64,000 nucleotides of DNA from Flavobacteriaceae bacterium (GTDB taxonomy: Bacteria; Bacteroidota; Bacteroidia; Flavobacteriales; Flavobacteriaceae): NCBI GenBank assembly GCA_014075215.1, contig CP046177.1:3596501-3660500 (forward strand). Direction: 5' to 3'. How positions within the stretch are numbered: the first letter of the stretch is position 1; the number at the start of each line of letters is the position of its first letter. Shown here in pieces: positions 9,171 through 18,107 of this stretch. The notes under the pieces were generated by a model. It was given only the letters and a program-made list of their open reading frames with translations. It had not been told where the DNA came from and made no database searches. Both the position numbers and the translations under genes were made by a program.

Positions 9171-10973
9171 TTAAAAACAATAGTTGTTTTCGGTTTTCAT
9201 TTTTTCGGCAATCGTATTCCTCAAATCAACCACATTTGGGTAGTTTATATATTTTGTAAAACGCTTTAGACCCATTAACATCATACGTTGCTCATCGCCT
9301 TCAACAAAAGAAACAATTCCTTCTTTTCCATTTTTATTGACAATATCTACCGCATTGTACAAGTATAATTTTGCCATGGCAATTTGTCCGCTTTGAGTAT
9401 TTTCTCCAAGATGTTTTGCGTTTTTTTCAGCTCTTAAAATAGCGGATTCTGCCATGTAAATTTCAATTAAGATATTAGAAGCAGCCATCAATAATTGTTG
9501 GCGTTGCTCTAAATCAGGTCCGAACTTTTGTACGGCAGCACCTGCAACCATTAGGAATACCTTTTTTAATTTGATGATCATTTCTTTTTCCTCGGAGAAT
9601 AACTCCGAATAGTCCGGTGTATCAAAAGAGGGGATTCCCATCAATTCATCTGCTACCTTCGTTGCGGGATTTAACAAATCGACATGGCTTTTCATCGCTT
9701 TTTTTACTAACATTCCTACCGATAACATTCTGTTAATCTCATTAGTGCCTTCATAAATTCTGGCAATACGGGCATCTCTCCAGGCAGCTTCCATAGGAGT
9801 TTCTTCTGAGAATCCCATACCGCCAAAGATTTGGATACCTTCATCAGAGCAATTCTGAATGTCTTCGGAAACAGCTACTTTTAAAATAGAGCATTCAATA
9901 GCATATTCTTCAACTCCTTTCAATTCGGCTTCTTGGTGTGTATTTCCGTCTGCTATCCGCAGTGCAATCCTGTCTTCAATATTTTTAGCAGCTCTGTAAC
10001 ATGCAGATTCACCGGCATAGCAACTAGCAGCCATCTCGGCTAATTTGGTTTTTATCGCTCCAAAATCTGCAAGTGGAGTTTTGAACTGTTTACGTTCCGT
10101 AGCATATTGAACTGAATGACTGATGACTCGTCTTTGGGAATCTAAACAGGCGGCAGCTAATTTGATGCGTCCGATATTCAAGGCATTCATGGCGATTTTA
10201 AATCCACCTCCTCTCACGGATAACATATTTTCAACAGACACCATGGTATCATTAAAGAATACTTGACGGGTAGAAGAGGCGCGAATTCCTAATTTGTGCT
10301 CTTCTTCTCCCATAGTGATTCCATTATTAGGATCATTTTCTACAATAAATCCGGTGATATTTTTATCATTTTCAATTCTTGCAAAAACAATCATAACATT
10401 ACAGAATCCGGCATTGGAAATCCACATTTTTTGTCCATTAATTTTGTAGAACTTTCCATCTTCCGTAAGTTCTGCTGTTGTTTTTCCGGAGTTTGCGTCA
10501 GAACCTGCAGTTGGCTCGGTCAAGCAATAGGCACCCATCCACTCGCCCGAAGCTAATTTTGGAATGTATTTTTTCTTTTGTTCTTCATTTCCGTATAAGG
10601 TAATCGGCATGGTTCCGATTCCCGTATGTGCTCCGAAAGCGGTGCTAAAAGAACCGGTTCCGCTGGAAATATATTCACAAACTAACATGGTAGAAACAAA
10701 TCCCATTCCCAATCCACCGTATTCTTCAGGGACTGATACACTTAAGAAACCAAGCTCTCCTGCTTTTTTCATACAAGATGCTGTGAATTCATAATCTTTT
10801 TTCTCAAAGCGTGCTCGATGAGGAATGATTTCACGATTGTTAAATTCCATTACAGCTTCTTTCATCATTAACTGCTCTTCTGAAAAATCCTCCGGTGTGA
10901 ATACGTTTTCACAATTTGTTTCTTTTATCAGGAATTGTCCTCCGCGTAAAATTTCTTTATTTGTTGTTTTCAT
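9171..10973 (-). CDS. Acyl-CoA dehydrogenase (VLCAD/FadE-like)
   Basis: FAD enzyme for the first step of beta-oxidation. The N-terminal and middle domains show GYCLTEPTAGSDA-type (AYCLTEPTAGSDA) and MWISNAG signatures, then the C-terminal helical domain with FGGMGFSEE and RIYEGTNEINR, where the Glu of YEGT is the catalytic base in very-long-chain enzymes. Length 600 with an extra C-terminal helical domain fits the VLCAD/ACAD9 type. It is the distal gene of marR-fadB-S23-thiolase-S23-ACAD, all on the minus strand, so together they form a complete oxidation cycle. Confidence 0.95.
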   Translation of the reverse strand: MKTTNKEILRGGQFLIKETNCENVFTPEDFSEEQLMMKEAVMEFNNREIIPHRARFEKKDYEFTASCMKKAGELGFLSVSVPEEYGGLGMGFVSTMLVCEYISSGTGSFSTAFGAHTGIGTMPITLYGNEEQKKKYIPKLASGEWMGAYCLTEPTAGSDANSGKTTAELTEDGKFYKINGQKMWISNAGFCNVMIVFARIENDKNITGFIVENDPNNGITMGEEEHKLGIRASSTRQVFFNDTMVSVENMLSVRGGGFKIAMNALNIGRIKLAAACLDSQRRVISHSVQYATERKQFKTPLADFGAIKTKLAEMAASCYAGESACYRAAKNIEDRIALRIADGNTHQEAELKGVEEYAIECSILKVAVSEDIQNCSDEGIQIFGGMGFSEETPMEAAWRDARIARIYEGTNEINRMLSVGMLVKKAMKSHVDLLNPATKVADELMGIPSFDTPDYSELFSEEKEMIIKLKKVFLMVAGAAVQKFGPDLEQRQQLLMAASNILIEIYMAESAILRAEKNAKHLGENTQSGQIAMAKLYLYNAVDIVNKNGKEGIVSFVEGDEQRMMLMGLKRFTKYINYPNVVDLRNTIAEKMKTENNYCF

Positions 10974-11000
10974 TGTGTTATTAGGTTTTAGTAGTGTAGA

Positions 11001-11460
11001 TATGAGTATTAAGTATTGAGATATGAGTATTAAGTACTGAGATCATAATCTTTTTTGAAAAGAATAATTCATTTTTTGTATTTCAATACACAATTTAATT
11101 ACCGGTTGTGTTCTATTCTTAGTTATTAAATTTAATTCTGTTAATAAAATTAATTGTGCTTGTAATTCATATGACTAGCCATTTGCGATGCTTAGAAAAT
11201 ATTTAAATTCTTTTTGAGAATTTCTACCGGCCCCCTCAGCAATATTTGAAGAAATAGAAACGGCACTTCTTTTTATTTGAGATTTCAGACCAAATTTTTC
11301 ATCAGAAGGTAATTCCGAAGCTAAGAAATATACAGCTTTGGTCAATTCAATTGATTTTTGACATATTTTTAAATCTTTAACCTTATGCATACTTTAAATA
11401 ATTTAATATCTTATTCTCAATACTCACGCCTCAATACTAACATCTCAGTACTCAATACTA
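11001..11460. repeat. S23 cassette 1 with flanking short-repeat clusters
   Basis: The four-helix-bundle gene below is bracketed by clusters of a 9-10-nt unit: AGTATTGAG/AGTATTAAG at 11003-11042 and the reverse form CTCAATACT/CTCAGTACT at about 11416-11460. The clusters are inverted relative to each other. The same unit brackets the second S23 gene (12.66-13.16 kb). The arrangement suggests an inserted cassette in an operon spacer. Confidence 0.55.
11043..11390 (-). pseudogene. Four-helix-bundle (S23/23S rRNA IVS-type) protein with internal stop
   Basis: S23-family proteins are small helical bundles first seen in 23S rRNA intervening sequences; the DGR accessory protein Avd has the same fold. 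The frame MHKVKDLKICQKSIELTKAV..SSNIAEGAGRNSQKEF stops at a TAG (11175-11177) after SIANG, exactly where the paralogue at 12.7-13.05 kb has Ser. Reading on gives SYELQAQLILLTELNLITK to a TGA at 11043, so the full gene would be 115 residues. A single nonsense change has removed the last two helices. Confidence 0.85.
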
Positions 11461-12651
11461 ATTAAGAAACTCAAAAATCCCGGCAGCTCCCTGTCCGGTT
11501 CCTACACACATGGTTACCATACCGTATTTATTTTTCATTTCTCTTTTGCGCATTTCATCAAACAGTTGAACAGATAATTTTGCTCCCGTACAGCCCAAAG
11601 GGTGCCCTAAAGCAATGGCCCCACCGTTGACATTTATAATTTCCCGGTCTAAATCCAATGCTCTTATCACAGCCAGTGATTGAGAAGCAAAGGCCTCGTT
11701 CAGTTCAATCAGTTCGATGTTGTTTTGTTTCATTCCTGCTTGCTTTAGTGCTTTTGGAATGGCAGCAACAGGTCCAATTCCCATGATTCTGGGTTCAACA
11801 CCCGCTGCGGCATAACTCACCAATCTTGCAACAGGTTCAAGGTTTAATTCTTTTACCATATCTTCACTCATTACCATTACAAATGCAGCACCGTCACTCA
11901 TTTGAGATGAGTTTCCGGCAGTGACACTTCCACCGGCGGCAAATACGGGACGTAATTTAGCCAAAGCTTCTTTGTTGGTTCCTTTTCTTGGGCCCTCATC
12001 TTTCGTTACGGTATAACTTTTGGTTGTTTTTTTACCATTTTCATCTAAATAAGTTTGATTTACCATAATGGGAACGATTTGATCTTGAAAGAGATCTTCT
12101 GCCTGCGCACGTAGTGCTTTCATATGAGAATTATAAGCAAACTCATCTTGATCTTCTCTGGATACGTTAAACTGGTTTGCAACGGCTTCGGCAGTGTTTC
12201 CCATTCCCCAATAATAATCTTCATGACCGGAATTTACCAAATCGTAGTTCAACTCGGTTTTGTATCCCGTCATAGGCACGGCACTCATACTTTCCGCACC
12301 TCCGGCAATGATACAATCTGCCATTCCGGCTTGAATTTTAGCGGTTGCCATAGCAATAGTTTCTAAACCCGACGAGCAAAAACGGTTTACTGTTACTCCC
12401 GGAACATCTACACTATTCAATCCCATTAATGAAATCAAACGTGCCATGTTGAGTCCTTGAGAGCCTTCTGGCATTGCATTTCCAACGATGACATCATCAA
12501 TGCGTTTTACATCCAGTTGAGGAAGTGCTTTCATCATATACTGAATAGTTTCTGCGGCCAGTTCATCTGTTCTTTTGAATCTGAACAATCCTCTTGGCGC
12601 CTTTCCGACGGCTGTTCTGTGAGCTTTTACGATATATGTTTGTTTGTTCAT
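11458..12651 (-). CDS. Acetyl-CoA C-acyltransferase (3-ketoacyl-CoA thiolase)
   Basis: Last step of beta-oxidation: cleaves 3-ketoacyl-CoA with CoA. The nucleophile Cys92 is in NRFCSSGLETIAMA, the GHPLGCTGA motif (with NGGAIALGHPLG before it) and the C-terminal CVGTGQGAA carry the catalytic His and second Cys. Length 397, complete. It works with the fadB-like multifunctional protein upstream, from which it is separated only by the S23 cassette. Confidence 0.96.
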   Translation of the reverse strand: MNKQTYIVKAHRTAVGKAPRGLFRFKRTDELAAETIQYMMKALPQLDVKRIDDVIVGNAMPEGSQGLNMARLISLMGLNSVDVPGVTVNRFCSSGLETIAMATAKIQAGMADCIIAGGAESMSAVPMTGYKTELNYDLVNSGHEDYYWGMGNTAEAVANQFNVSREDQDEFAYNSHMKALRAQAEDLFQDQIVPIMVNQTYLDENGKKTTKSYTVTKDEGPRKGTNKEALAKLRPVFAAGGSVTAGNSSQMSDGAAFVMVMSEDMVKELNLEPVARLVSYAAAGVEPRIMGIGPVAAIPKALKQAGMKQNNIELIELNEAFASQSLAVIRALDLDREIINVNGGAIALGHPLGCTGAKLSVQLFDEMRKREMKNKYGMVTMCVGTGQGAAGIFEFLN

Positions 12652-12657
12652 GTTTGT

Positions 12658-13165
12658 TAGGTATTGAGTATTAGGTACAAAGTATAGAGTATTAAGATGG
12701 TTTTAATGATTTTTGAAGAGAGTAATTCATTTTAGTAATGGCTACTACTTTGTTAATAATTGGGTTTACTTTTTCTTCTTTAATTAAATTTAATTTTTTT
12801 GATAGATATAATTGAGTTAATAATTCAAAAGAAGAACCGTTAGCAATTCCTAAAAACTGTCTAAATTCTCCGTTGGTATTTCTTCCGGCTCCTTCAGCAA
12901 TATTTGAGGGAATTGAGGTTGCACTTCTTCTAATTTGAGATGTTAAGTTGAATTTTTCCTCTTTGGGAAAATTTTCAGAAACTTTATAACAACTCTCCAC
13001 AATGGCCATTGCCTTTTGCCATATTTTTAATTGTTCAAATTTGTGCATCATACATGTTTTTCATTAGTTAATTTTTTATACTTGACTCCTCATATTTAAT
13101 ACGCTATACCTTGTACTTAATACGCTATACTTAATACTTTGTCCCTACATACCTAATACTTAATT
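12658..13165. repeat. S23 cassette 2 with flanking short-repeat clusters
   Basis: Clusters built of GTATTGAG, GTATTAGGTA, ACAAAGTAT and AGTATTAAG occur at 12660-12698, and their inverted forms (TTAATACT, ACTTTGT, TACCTAATAC) at 13078-13160, around the second four-helix-bundle gene. They resemble those of cassette 1 and fill both gene spacers of the fad operon. Confidence 0.55.
12692..13051 (-). CDS. Four-helix-bundle protein (S23/23S rRNA IVS-type)
   Basis: Intact 119-residue paralogue of the broken S23 gene. Signatures: KFEQLKIWQKAM near the start, TSQIRRSATSIPSNIAEGAGR (the family hallmark SNIAEGxGR) and FRQFLGIANGSSFELLTQL. An in-frame ATG one codon later is equally possible as start. It sits between fadB and the thiolase gene on the same strand, but no functional link to fatty-acid oxidation is known; I regard it as a passenger cassette. 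Confidence 0.9.
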   Translation of the reverse strand: MMHKFEQLKIWQKAMAIVESCYKVSENFPKEEKFNLTSQIRRSATSIPSNIAEGAGRNTNGEFRQFLGIANGSSFELLTQLYLSKKLNLIKEEKVNPIINKVVAITKMNYSLQKSLKPS

Positions 13166-15565
13166 CCTCAACGGCTTTCCGGTTTTCAACATATGCTGAA
13201 TACGCTCTAATGTCTTACGCTCTGTGGTCAAACTTAAAAATGCTTCACGTTCGATATCCAAAAGATACTGTTCTGTAACCCTGGTAGGTTCGGATAAATT
13301 TCCCCCAGCCATTACATAGGCCAATTTATTTGCAATCTTTTTATCGTGTTCGGAAATGTAATTCGCTGCTTCCATAGAATCGGTTCCTACTAAGAACATT
13401 CCCAAAGCTTGTTTTCCTAAAACTTTAATATCTTTTCTTTTAGGAGGTTGTGTATAACCTGCTTCGGCTAATAGTAAGGCATGTTTTTTAGCTTCGGCAA
13501 TCTGACGGTCTTTGTTTACGATTATAACGTCTTTTCCTTTTTGTAAGATTCCCAGATCGTAAGCTTCGTATGCGGAAGTGGCCACTTTTGCCATTCCGAT
13601 GGTTAAGAAATATTCTTGTAATACGTTCAATTCCACATCTCCTTTTTTGAAAAAGTCAGCAGCTCTCAATGCAAATTCCTTTGAGCCTCCTCCTCCGGGA
13701 ACGACTCCGACTCCAAACTCTACCAAACCGATATACGTTTCGGCAGCAGCAACCACTTTATCGGCGTGCATAGACAGTTCACACCCGCCACCTAAAGTCA
13801 TTCCATGTGGAGCAGCAATCGTTGGGATGGACGAATAACGCATACGCATCACGGTATCCTGGAAATATTTGACAGCAAAATTCAGCTCATCATATTCTTG
13901 CTCTACTGCCATCATAAAAATCATTCCAATGTTGGCTCCTACGGAAAAATTAGCGGCCTGATTACCCACTACAAGCCCTTGATATTCTTTTTCAGCTATA
14001 TCCAAAGCTTTGTTTAATCCGGCTAAGATATCCCCTCCGATGGTATTCATTTTCGATTGGAATTCTACATTTAAGATCCCATCTCCCAAATCTTGAACAA
14101 CGACTCCTGAGTTTTTGAAAACTGTTTTTGATTCCCGAATGTTATCTAAGATGATAAACGCATCCTGCCTCGGTTTTTTAGTGTGCGTTTTTGAAGGAAT
14201 ATCATAATAGCAGGTAGCCCCGTCTTTTACCGAATAGAAAGATTTTGAGCCGGAGGCTAGCATTTCCGATATCCAGGCAGCAGGCTCTTTTCCTTCGGCT
14301 TTTATTAATTCCATTCCTCTTTCCACTCCGATAGCATCCCAGATTTCAAAAGGACCGTGTTCCCATCCGAATCCGGCTTTCAGAGCATCATCAATTCTAT
14401 ACAATTCATCTGAGATTTCAGGGATTCTGTTTTGAACATAGGCAAACAAAGCGACAAAACTTTTTCTGTAAAATTCTCCGGCGTTGTCTTTTCCTCCTAC
14501 CAACACTTTAAACCTGTCTGCGACATTGTCAATGGTTTTGGTGAGTTCCAGTGTTGCAAACTTTGACCGTTGCTTTGGGCGGTATTCTAACGTGTTTAAA
14601 TCCAGAGAGAGAATTTCTTTTTTACCATCTTCACCCACAACTTTTTTGTAAAATCCCTGTTTGGTTTTACTTCCCAGCCATTTGTTTTTCATCATGGTAT
14701 TTACAAAATCGGGAATTACAAATTGATCTTTCATTTCATCATCCGGGCAATTGTCTTTGACACCGTTTGCCGTATGCACCAGCGTATCTAAACCAACAAC
14801 GTCAATAGTTCTGAAAGTAGCAGATTTTGGGCGGCCAATTACAGGCCCGGTCAATTTATCCACTTCCTCAATAGTCAACCCCATTTCTTTTACAATATGA
14901 AACAAACTCATGATTCCGAAGACTCCGATTCTGTTTCCAATAAAAGCAGGGGTATCTTTTGCCAAAACCGATGTTTTTCCCAGGAATTTATCACCATACA
15001 TGATCAGGAAATCTACAATTTCCGGTTTACATTGTGGCCCCGGAACAACTTCGAATAATTTTAAATATCTGGGTGGATTAAAGAAATGGGTTACGGCAAA
15101 ATGTTGTTGAAAATCTTCACTTCTTCCCTCGTTCATAAATTTGATAGGGATTCCGGAAGTATTTGATGTGATGAGTGTTCCGGGCGTTCTGTATCGCTCT
15201 ATTTGTTCAAAAACCTGTTTTTTGATATCCAAACGCTCCACTACCACTTCCATGACCCAATCTGCATCTTTGATTTTGCGCATATCATCTTCTATGTTTC
15301 CCGTGGTAATGCTATCCGCAAATTTCGAATGGTAAATAGGAGACGGTTTTGATTTTAGAGATGTAGCCAGTGCGTTATTTACCAAGCGGTTTCTGACTGT
15401 TGTATCTTCCAAAGTCAACGCTTTTGCTTTTTCTTTATCGTTGAGTTCTTTTGGAACAATGTCCAATAACAGTACTTCAACGCCAATATTAGCAAAATGA
15501 CAGGCAATACCACTGCCCATAATTCCGGAACCGATAATAGCCACTTTTTTAATTCTTCTGGTCAT
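13160..15565 (-). CDS. 3-hydroxyacyl-CoA dehydrogenase / enoyl-CoA hydratase
   Basis: Bifunctional beta-oxidation enzyme (801 residues). The N-terminal NAD-binding domain has GSGIMGSGIA (12-21), SNTSGIPI and THFFNPPRYLKLFEV; a helical dehydrogenase C-domain follows to about residue 410; the C-terminal third is a crotonase domain with NFSVGANIG, HGMTLGGGCELSMHADKV and GVGVVPGGGG carrying the Glu/Gly oxyanion elements. The order dehydrogenase-then-hydratase is the reverse of E. coli FadB and is common in Bacteroidetes. It lies 16 nt after marR and heads the oxidation genes. Confidence 0.95.
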   Translation of the reverse strand: MTRRIKKVAIIGSGIMGSGIACHFANIGVEVLLLDIVPKELNDKEKAKALTLEDTTVRNRLVNNALATSLKSKPSPIYHSKFADSITTGNIEDDMRKIKDADWVMEVVVERLDIKKQVFEQIERYRTPGTLITSNTSGIPIKFMNEGRSEDFQQHFAVTHFFNPPRYLKLFEVVPGPQCKPEIVDFLIMYGDKFLGKTSVLAKDTPAFIGNRIGVFGIMSLFHIVKEMGLTIEEVDKLTGPVIGRPKSATFRTIDVVGLDTLVHTANGVKDNCPDDEMKDQFVIPDFVNTMMKNKWLGSKTKQGFYKKVVGEDGKKEILSLDLNTLEYRPKQRSKFATLELTKTIDNVADRFKVLVGGKDNAGEFYRKSFVALFAYVQNRIPEISDELYRIDDALKAGFGWEHGPFEIWDAIGVERGMELIKAEGKEPAAWISEMLASGSKSFYSVKDGATCYYDIPSKTHTKKPRQDAFIILDNIRESKTVFKNSGVVVQDLGDGILNVEFQSKMNTIGGDILAGLNKALDIAEKEYQGLVVGNQAANFSVGANIGMIFMMAVEQEYDELNFAVKYFQDTVMRMRYSSIPTIAAPHGMTLGGGCELSMHADKVVAAAETYIGLVEFGVGVVPGGGGSKEFALRAADFFKKGDVELNVLQEYFLTIGMAKVATSAYEAYDLGILQKGKDVIIVNKDRQIAEAKKHALLLAEAGYTQPPKRKDIKVLGKQALGMFLVGTDSMEAANYISEHDKKIANKLAYVMAGGNLSEPTRVTEQYLLDIEREAFLSLTTERKTLERIQHMLKTGKPLRN

Positions 15566-15580
15566 TCGTTTTAAATTGAT

Positions 15581-16045
15581 TTAAACAGCCGTTTTATTAA
15601 TACTATCTTCCTGATAGATCATTTTATCGGCTATTAATTTGTTTATAGTGGATGTTACTTTAAAGAAAATTTCCAATTCTTCTTCCGTGATAAATTCTCT
15701 GATTCTGTTATTGAAAGTAATGACGTATGCTTTGGAAATTTCTCTCATTTTTTTACCAAAATCTGTCAGTTTTATAATAATACTTCTCCCATCTTCGGGA
15801 TTTTTTCCCCGAATAATAGCTCCTTTCTCTTCCATGGTTTTTAGAATTCTGGAAAGACTCGTAGGTTCCATCCCCATCTGGGGACCCAAAGCAGTGGAAG
15901 GTGTTCCGTTTTCATAATCTATATTGAGCAATACGAAAGCCGTTGCCATGGTACTATCATGTTTTGCAGCTTGCTCATTATAGAGTTTGGCAACTGCTTG
16001 CCAGGTAGCTCTTAATTGATGATCGATTGATTTGGTTTTGTTCAT
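15581..16045 (-). CDS. MarR-family regulator of the beta-oxidation operon
   Basis: A 154-residue winged-helix protein: STALGPQMGMEPTSLSRILKTMEEKGAI is the recognition region and GKNPEDGRSIIIKLTDFGKK the wing. I chose ATG 16045 rather than the in-frame TTG 9 nt upstream. It is first in the fad operon and has a 46-bp perfect palindrome 8 nt before its start, so autoregulation and control of the oxidation genes, probably by acyl-CoA, is likely but inferred. Confidence 0.88.
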   Translation of the reverse strand: MNKTKSIDHQLRATWQAVAKLYNEQAAKHDSTMATAFVLLNIDYENGTPSTALGPQMGMEPTSLSRILKTMEEKGAIIRGKNPEDGRSIIIKLTDFGKKMREISKAYVITFNNRIREFITEEELEIFFKVTSTINKLIADKMIYQEDSINKTAV

Positions 16046-16053
16046 GACCTTCA

Positions 16054-16099
16054 AATATATAAAAAATTATTATGCATGCATAATAATTTTTTATATATT
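16054..16099. promoter_or_regulatory. 46-bp perfect palindrome, candidate MarR operator
   Basis: Two 23-nt arms meet at TGCATGCA; the centre is between 16076 and 16077 and the arms run out to AATATAT/ATATATT. It lies just upstream of the marR start, the usual place for a MarR autoregulatory site. It may also act as a transcription stop for neighbouring transcripts. Confidence 0.65.
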
Positions 16100-16278
16100 C
16101 TTCGGGGGTTTTCTAAAATTAAGATTATATTTATGCAAAATTTTATGAGAATGCGAAGAATTATTTTTAATGACTACCCGATAGTTTACACATTTTTTTC
16201 CACTTATCAAATCCGCTTACTTGTTTCTTATAATGGCGTTGTAAAGTCCGTAGATAAATACCATAATAACATGCTATA

Positions 16279-16665
16279 TTACTTATCGTATCTTCGCGGG
16301 TCTCTACCTGTAGCTTTTAAAAAAGCAGAAAGGTCTGACGTTAATTTGGAACCCTCTGCAATGAATGAATAATCATTTTTAACCTCTACCTTTTTGGTAT
16401 TCTTATCTCGCCATCGTCTTGTTTTTATGTGTAAGTAAACAGCTTTACCTCGTATAGGAAAGTCTTGAATTTGTTTACTACTAATAAAACCTTTAGACTC
16501 ATAATCAATCCTTGAACAACCCTCTGGCAATTTATTCTTCTCTTCCAGGTAAATGTGAAAGGCATCCTTTTTTACTGAAATATCACCTAATTCTTCAAAT
16601 GATACAATATCAAAATAAACTAACAAATCTTTTGGTAATATAGCTCCTAATAACTCTAAATGCAT
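16279..16665 (-). CDS. Orphan ISAon1-family transposase N-terminal region protein
   Basis: A 128-residue protein homologous to the orfA of the complete element at 47.8-49.3 kb: both begin M(E/H)LELL..ILP..L..(Y/H)FD, contain DFP(I/L)RG..VYLH and RRW.DK.T, and end with a T..(L/F).AFLK segment. The catalytic orfB expected downstream is absent, and no terminal repeats flank it. It is therefore a relic or a domesticated DNA-binding domain. Complete start and stop argue for some conservation. Confidence 0.75.
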   Translation of the reverse strand: MHLELLGAILPKDLLVYFDIVSFEELGDISVKKDAFHIYLEEKNKLPEGCSRIDYESKGFISSKQIQDFPIRGKAVYLHIKTRRWRDKNTKKVEVKNDYSFIAEGSKLTSDLSAFLKATGRDPRRYDK

Positions 16666-16752
16666 TCATCCATTTTTAAGCATCTAAAATATAAAATCCC
16701 CATAAATTGTCGTTGAGCCGTTTAAAGTTTCAAAAAACAACGAGAAATTTCA

Positions 16753-17091
16753 TTATTTTTTTACAATTTCCAATTTTTCAGCAAAATAATCACAAAAGTC
16801 CCGCATGGTTGCACTCATTTTATGATCATTTGTGGCTCGCTCAAAAGTAGCTGCCATAGACATCAATGTCTGATGAAAAAATTGCTTCATTTCATCAACA
16901 GGCATATCTTTAGTCCATAAGTCCATGCGTAAAGTATCTTTCCGGAGATGATCCCAAACAGAAATTAAAATTGCTTTGGAAGCACTATTTTTAATACCTC
17001 CATCTTCAGCCGACCAGAAAATGTCTTCGGGAATTTTGTTTTCATCCAGTCCTATGGTAAATTTAATTTCGGAAGTATGTTGTATGGCCAT
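16753..17091 (-). CDS. gldC: Gliding motility protein GldC
   Basis: A 112-residue cytoplasmic protein (HTSEIKFTIGLDENKIPEDIFW, SAEDGG, LWTKDMPVDEMKQFFHQTL) with clear similarity to GldC, which boosts gliding efficiency in Flavobacterium by stabilising GldB. The start overlaps the gldB stop by 1 nt, so the two are coupled. No signal peptide. Confidence 0.93.
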   Translation of the reverse strand: MAIQHTSEIKFTIGLDENKIPEDIFWSAEDGGIKNSASKAILISVWDHLRKDTLRMDLWTKDMPVDEMKQFFHQTLMSMAATFERATNDHKMSATMRDFCDYFAEKLEIVKK

Positions 17092-18047
17092 TATCTCTTC
17101 GGTTTATATTTTGATTTTAAGAATAAATCCTGAGGTTTTATTTTTAGTAATTCTTGAAAAGTTCCCTTATTCGTATCCATATATGATTTTACAATTTGCC
17201 ATCCGATAAACACCCCTATCCTGCCGGGAGACAGGTTGTCTTGTGATACGTAAAATTTTGAAAACGGAGCATTATCCAGGAAACGTTTATTTAGTTTGGG
17301 ATCGGTGCTATACAGTATGTCTTTATCTAAAAAATATTTCCAGACGTTTTCTTGATTGGCAACTGCCCAATCGAACTTTGCTTTGGAGTATCCTATCTTT
17401 TCCCTGTCAGATACATTGGGCAAATACATATCTAACAAATACATCTTCTTACCTTCATATACCATCTTTCCTAAAAAACTCCGGTCATTTACAAGAGGTA
17501 TTTGCTTAGCAATTATCTGATTTGCAACATCGACAATCATATGGTTTTCCGTATTATTTTCTTTAATATAATCAGGGTAATCATGATAAAACGGATGTTC
17601 TTTCCCCAAGTAACAATCCAAAGAAATAATTAAGGACGTATTATTGTAAATAACCCTATAGTCATAATCTATATTACTGATAATCGTAGTTACATCAGGA
17701 ACATTAAAAGACGTATAATATTTAATGTGCTTAAATAATGAAGTTAGCTGATTTTTTAAAAGTTCAGTATGTTGGTATTTTTTAATGGTTTCGGCATATA
17801 ATTTTCTTTCATCCGGATCAGATATCTTTTCCAGCCAGACAGTGTCCGGTACATTTACGGGAAAGAACAAAGGATATGTTTCTTTGGTTTTTTCTAATGT
17901 TTCTTTTGTCGTATTGTAAAAATCGATTTCGAATCTTTGCAATACAAAATCCGCCGAAATATTAGAAACATCTACCGTGTGTTTTGATTTATCTTTACAG
18001 GAAAAAAACACAAAGATCATTAAAAAAAACAGTGTTACATTTCGCAT
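17091..18047 (-). CDS. gldB: Gliding motility lipoprotein GldB
   Basis: GldB is a lipoprotein needed for gliding and type IX secretion-associated motility. The ATG at 18047 gives MRNVTLFFLMIFVFFSC, a textbook lipoprotein signal with Cys17, whereas the frame's upstream ATGs add a hydrophilic leader. The mature part (about 300 residues) includes RFEIDFYNT and GRIGVFIGWQIVKSYM segments typical of the family. Divergent from nadE with only 60 nt between starts, a synteny conserved in flavobacteria. Confidence 0.93.
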   Translation of the reverse strand: MRNVTLFFLMIFVFFSCKDKSKHTVDVSNISADFVLQRFEIDFYNTTKETLEKTKETYPLFFPVNVPDTVWLEKISDPDERKLYAETIKKYQHTELLKNQLTSLFKHIKYYTSFNVPDVTTIISNIDYDYRVIYNNTSLIISLDCYLGKEHPFYHDYPDYIKENNTENHMIVDVANQIIAKQIPLVNDRSFLGKMVYEGKKMYLLDMYLPNVSDREKIGYSKAKFDWAVANQENVWKYFLDKDILYSTDPKLNKRFLDNAPFSKFYVSQDNLSPGRIGVFIGWQIVKSYMDTNKGTFQELLKIKPQDLFLKSKYKPKR

Positions 18048-18107
18048 CTGCTTTTGTACCTTAGCATTCATTTTAATGAACGTCAAAAATACTAAAATAG
18101 TTTGTTA

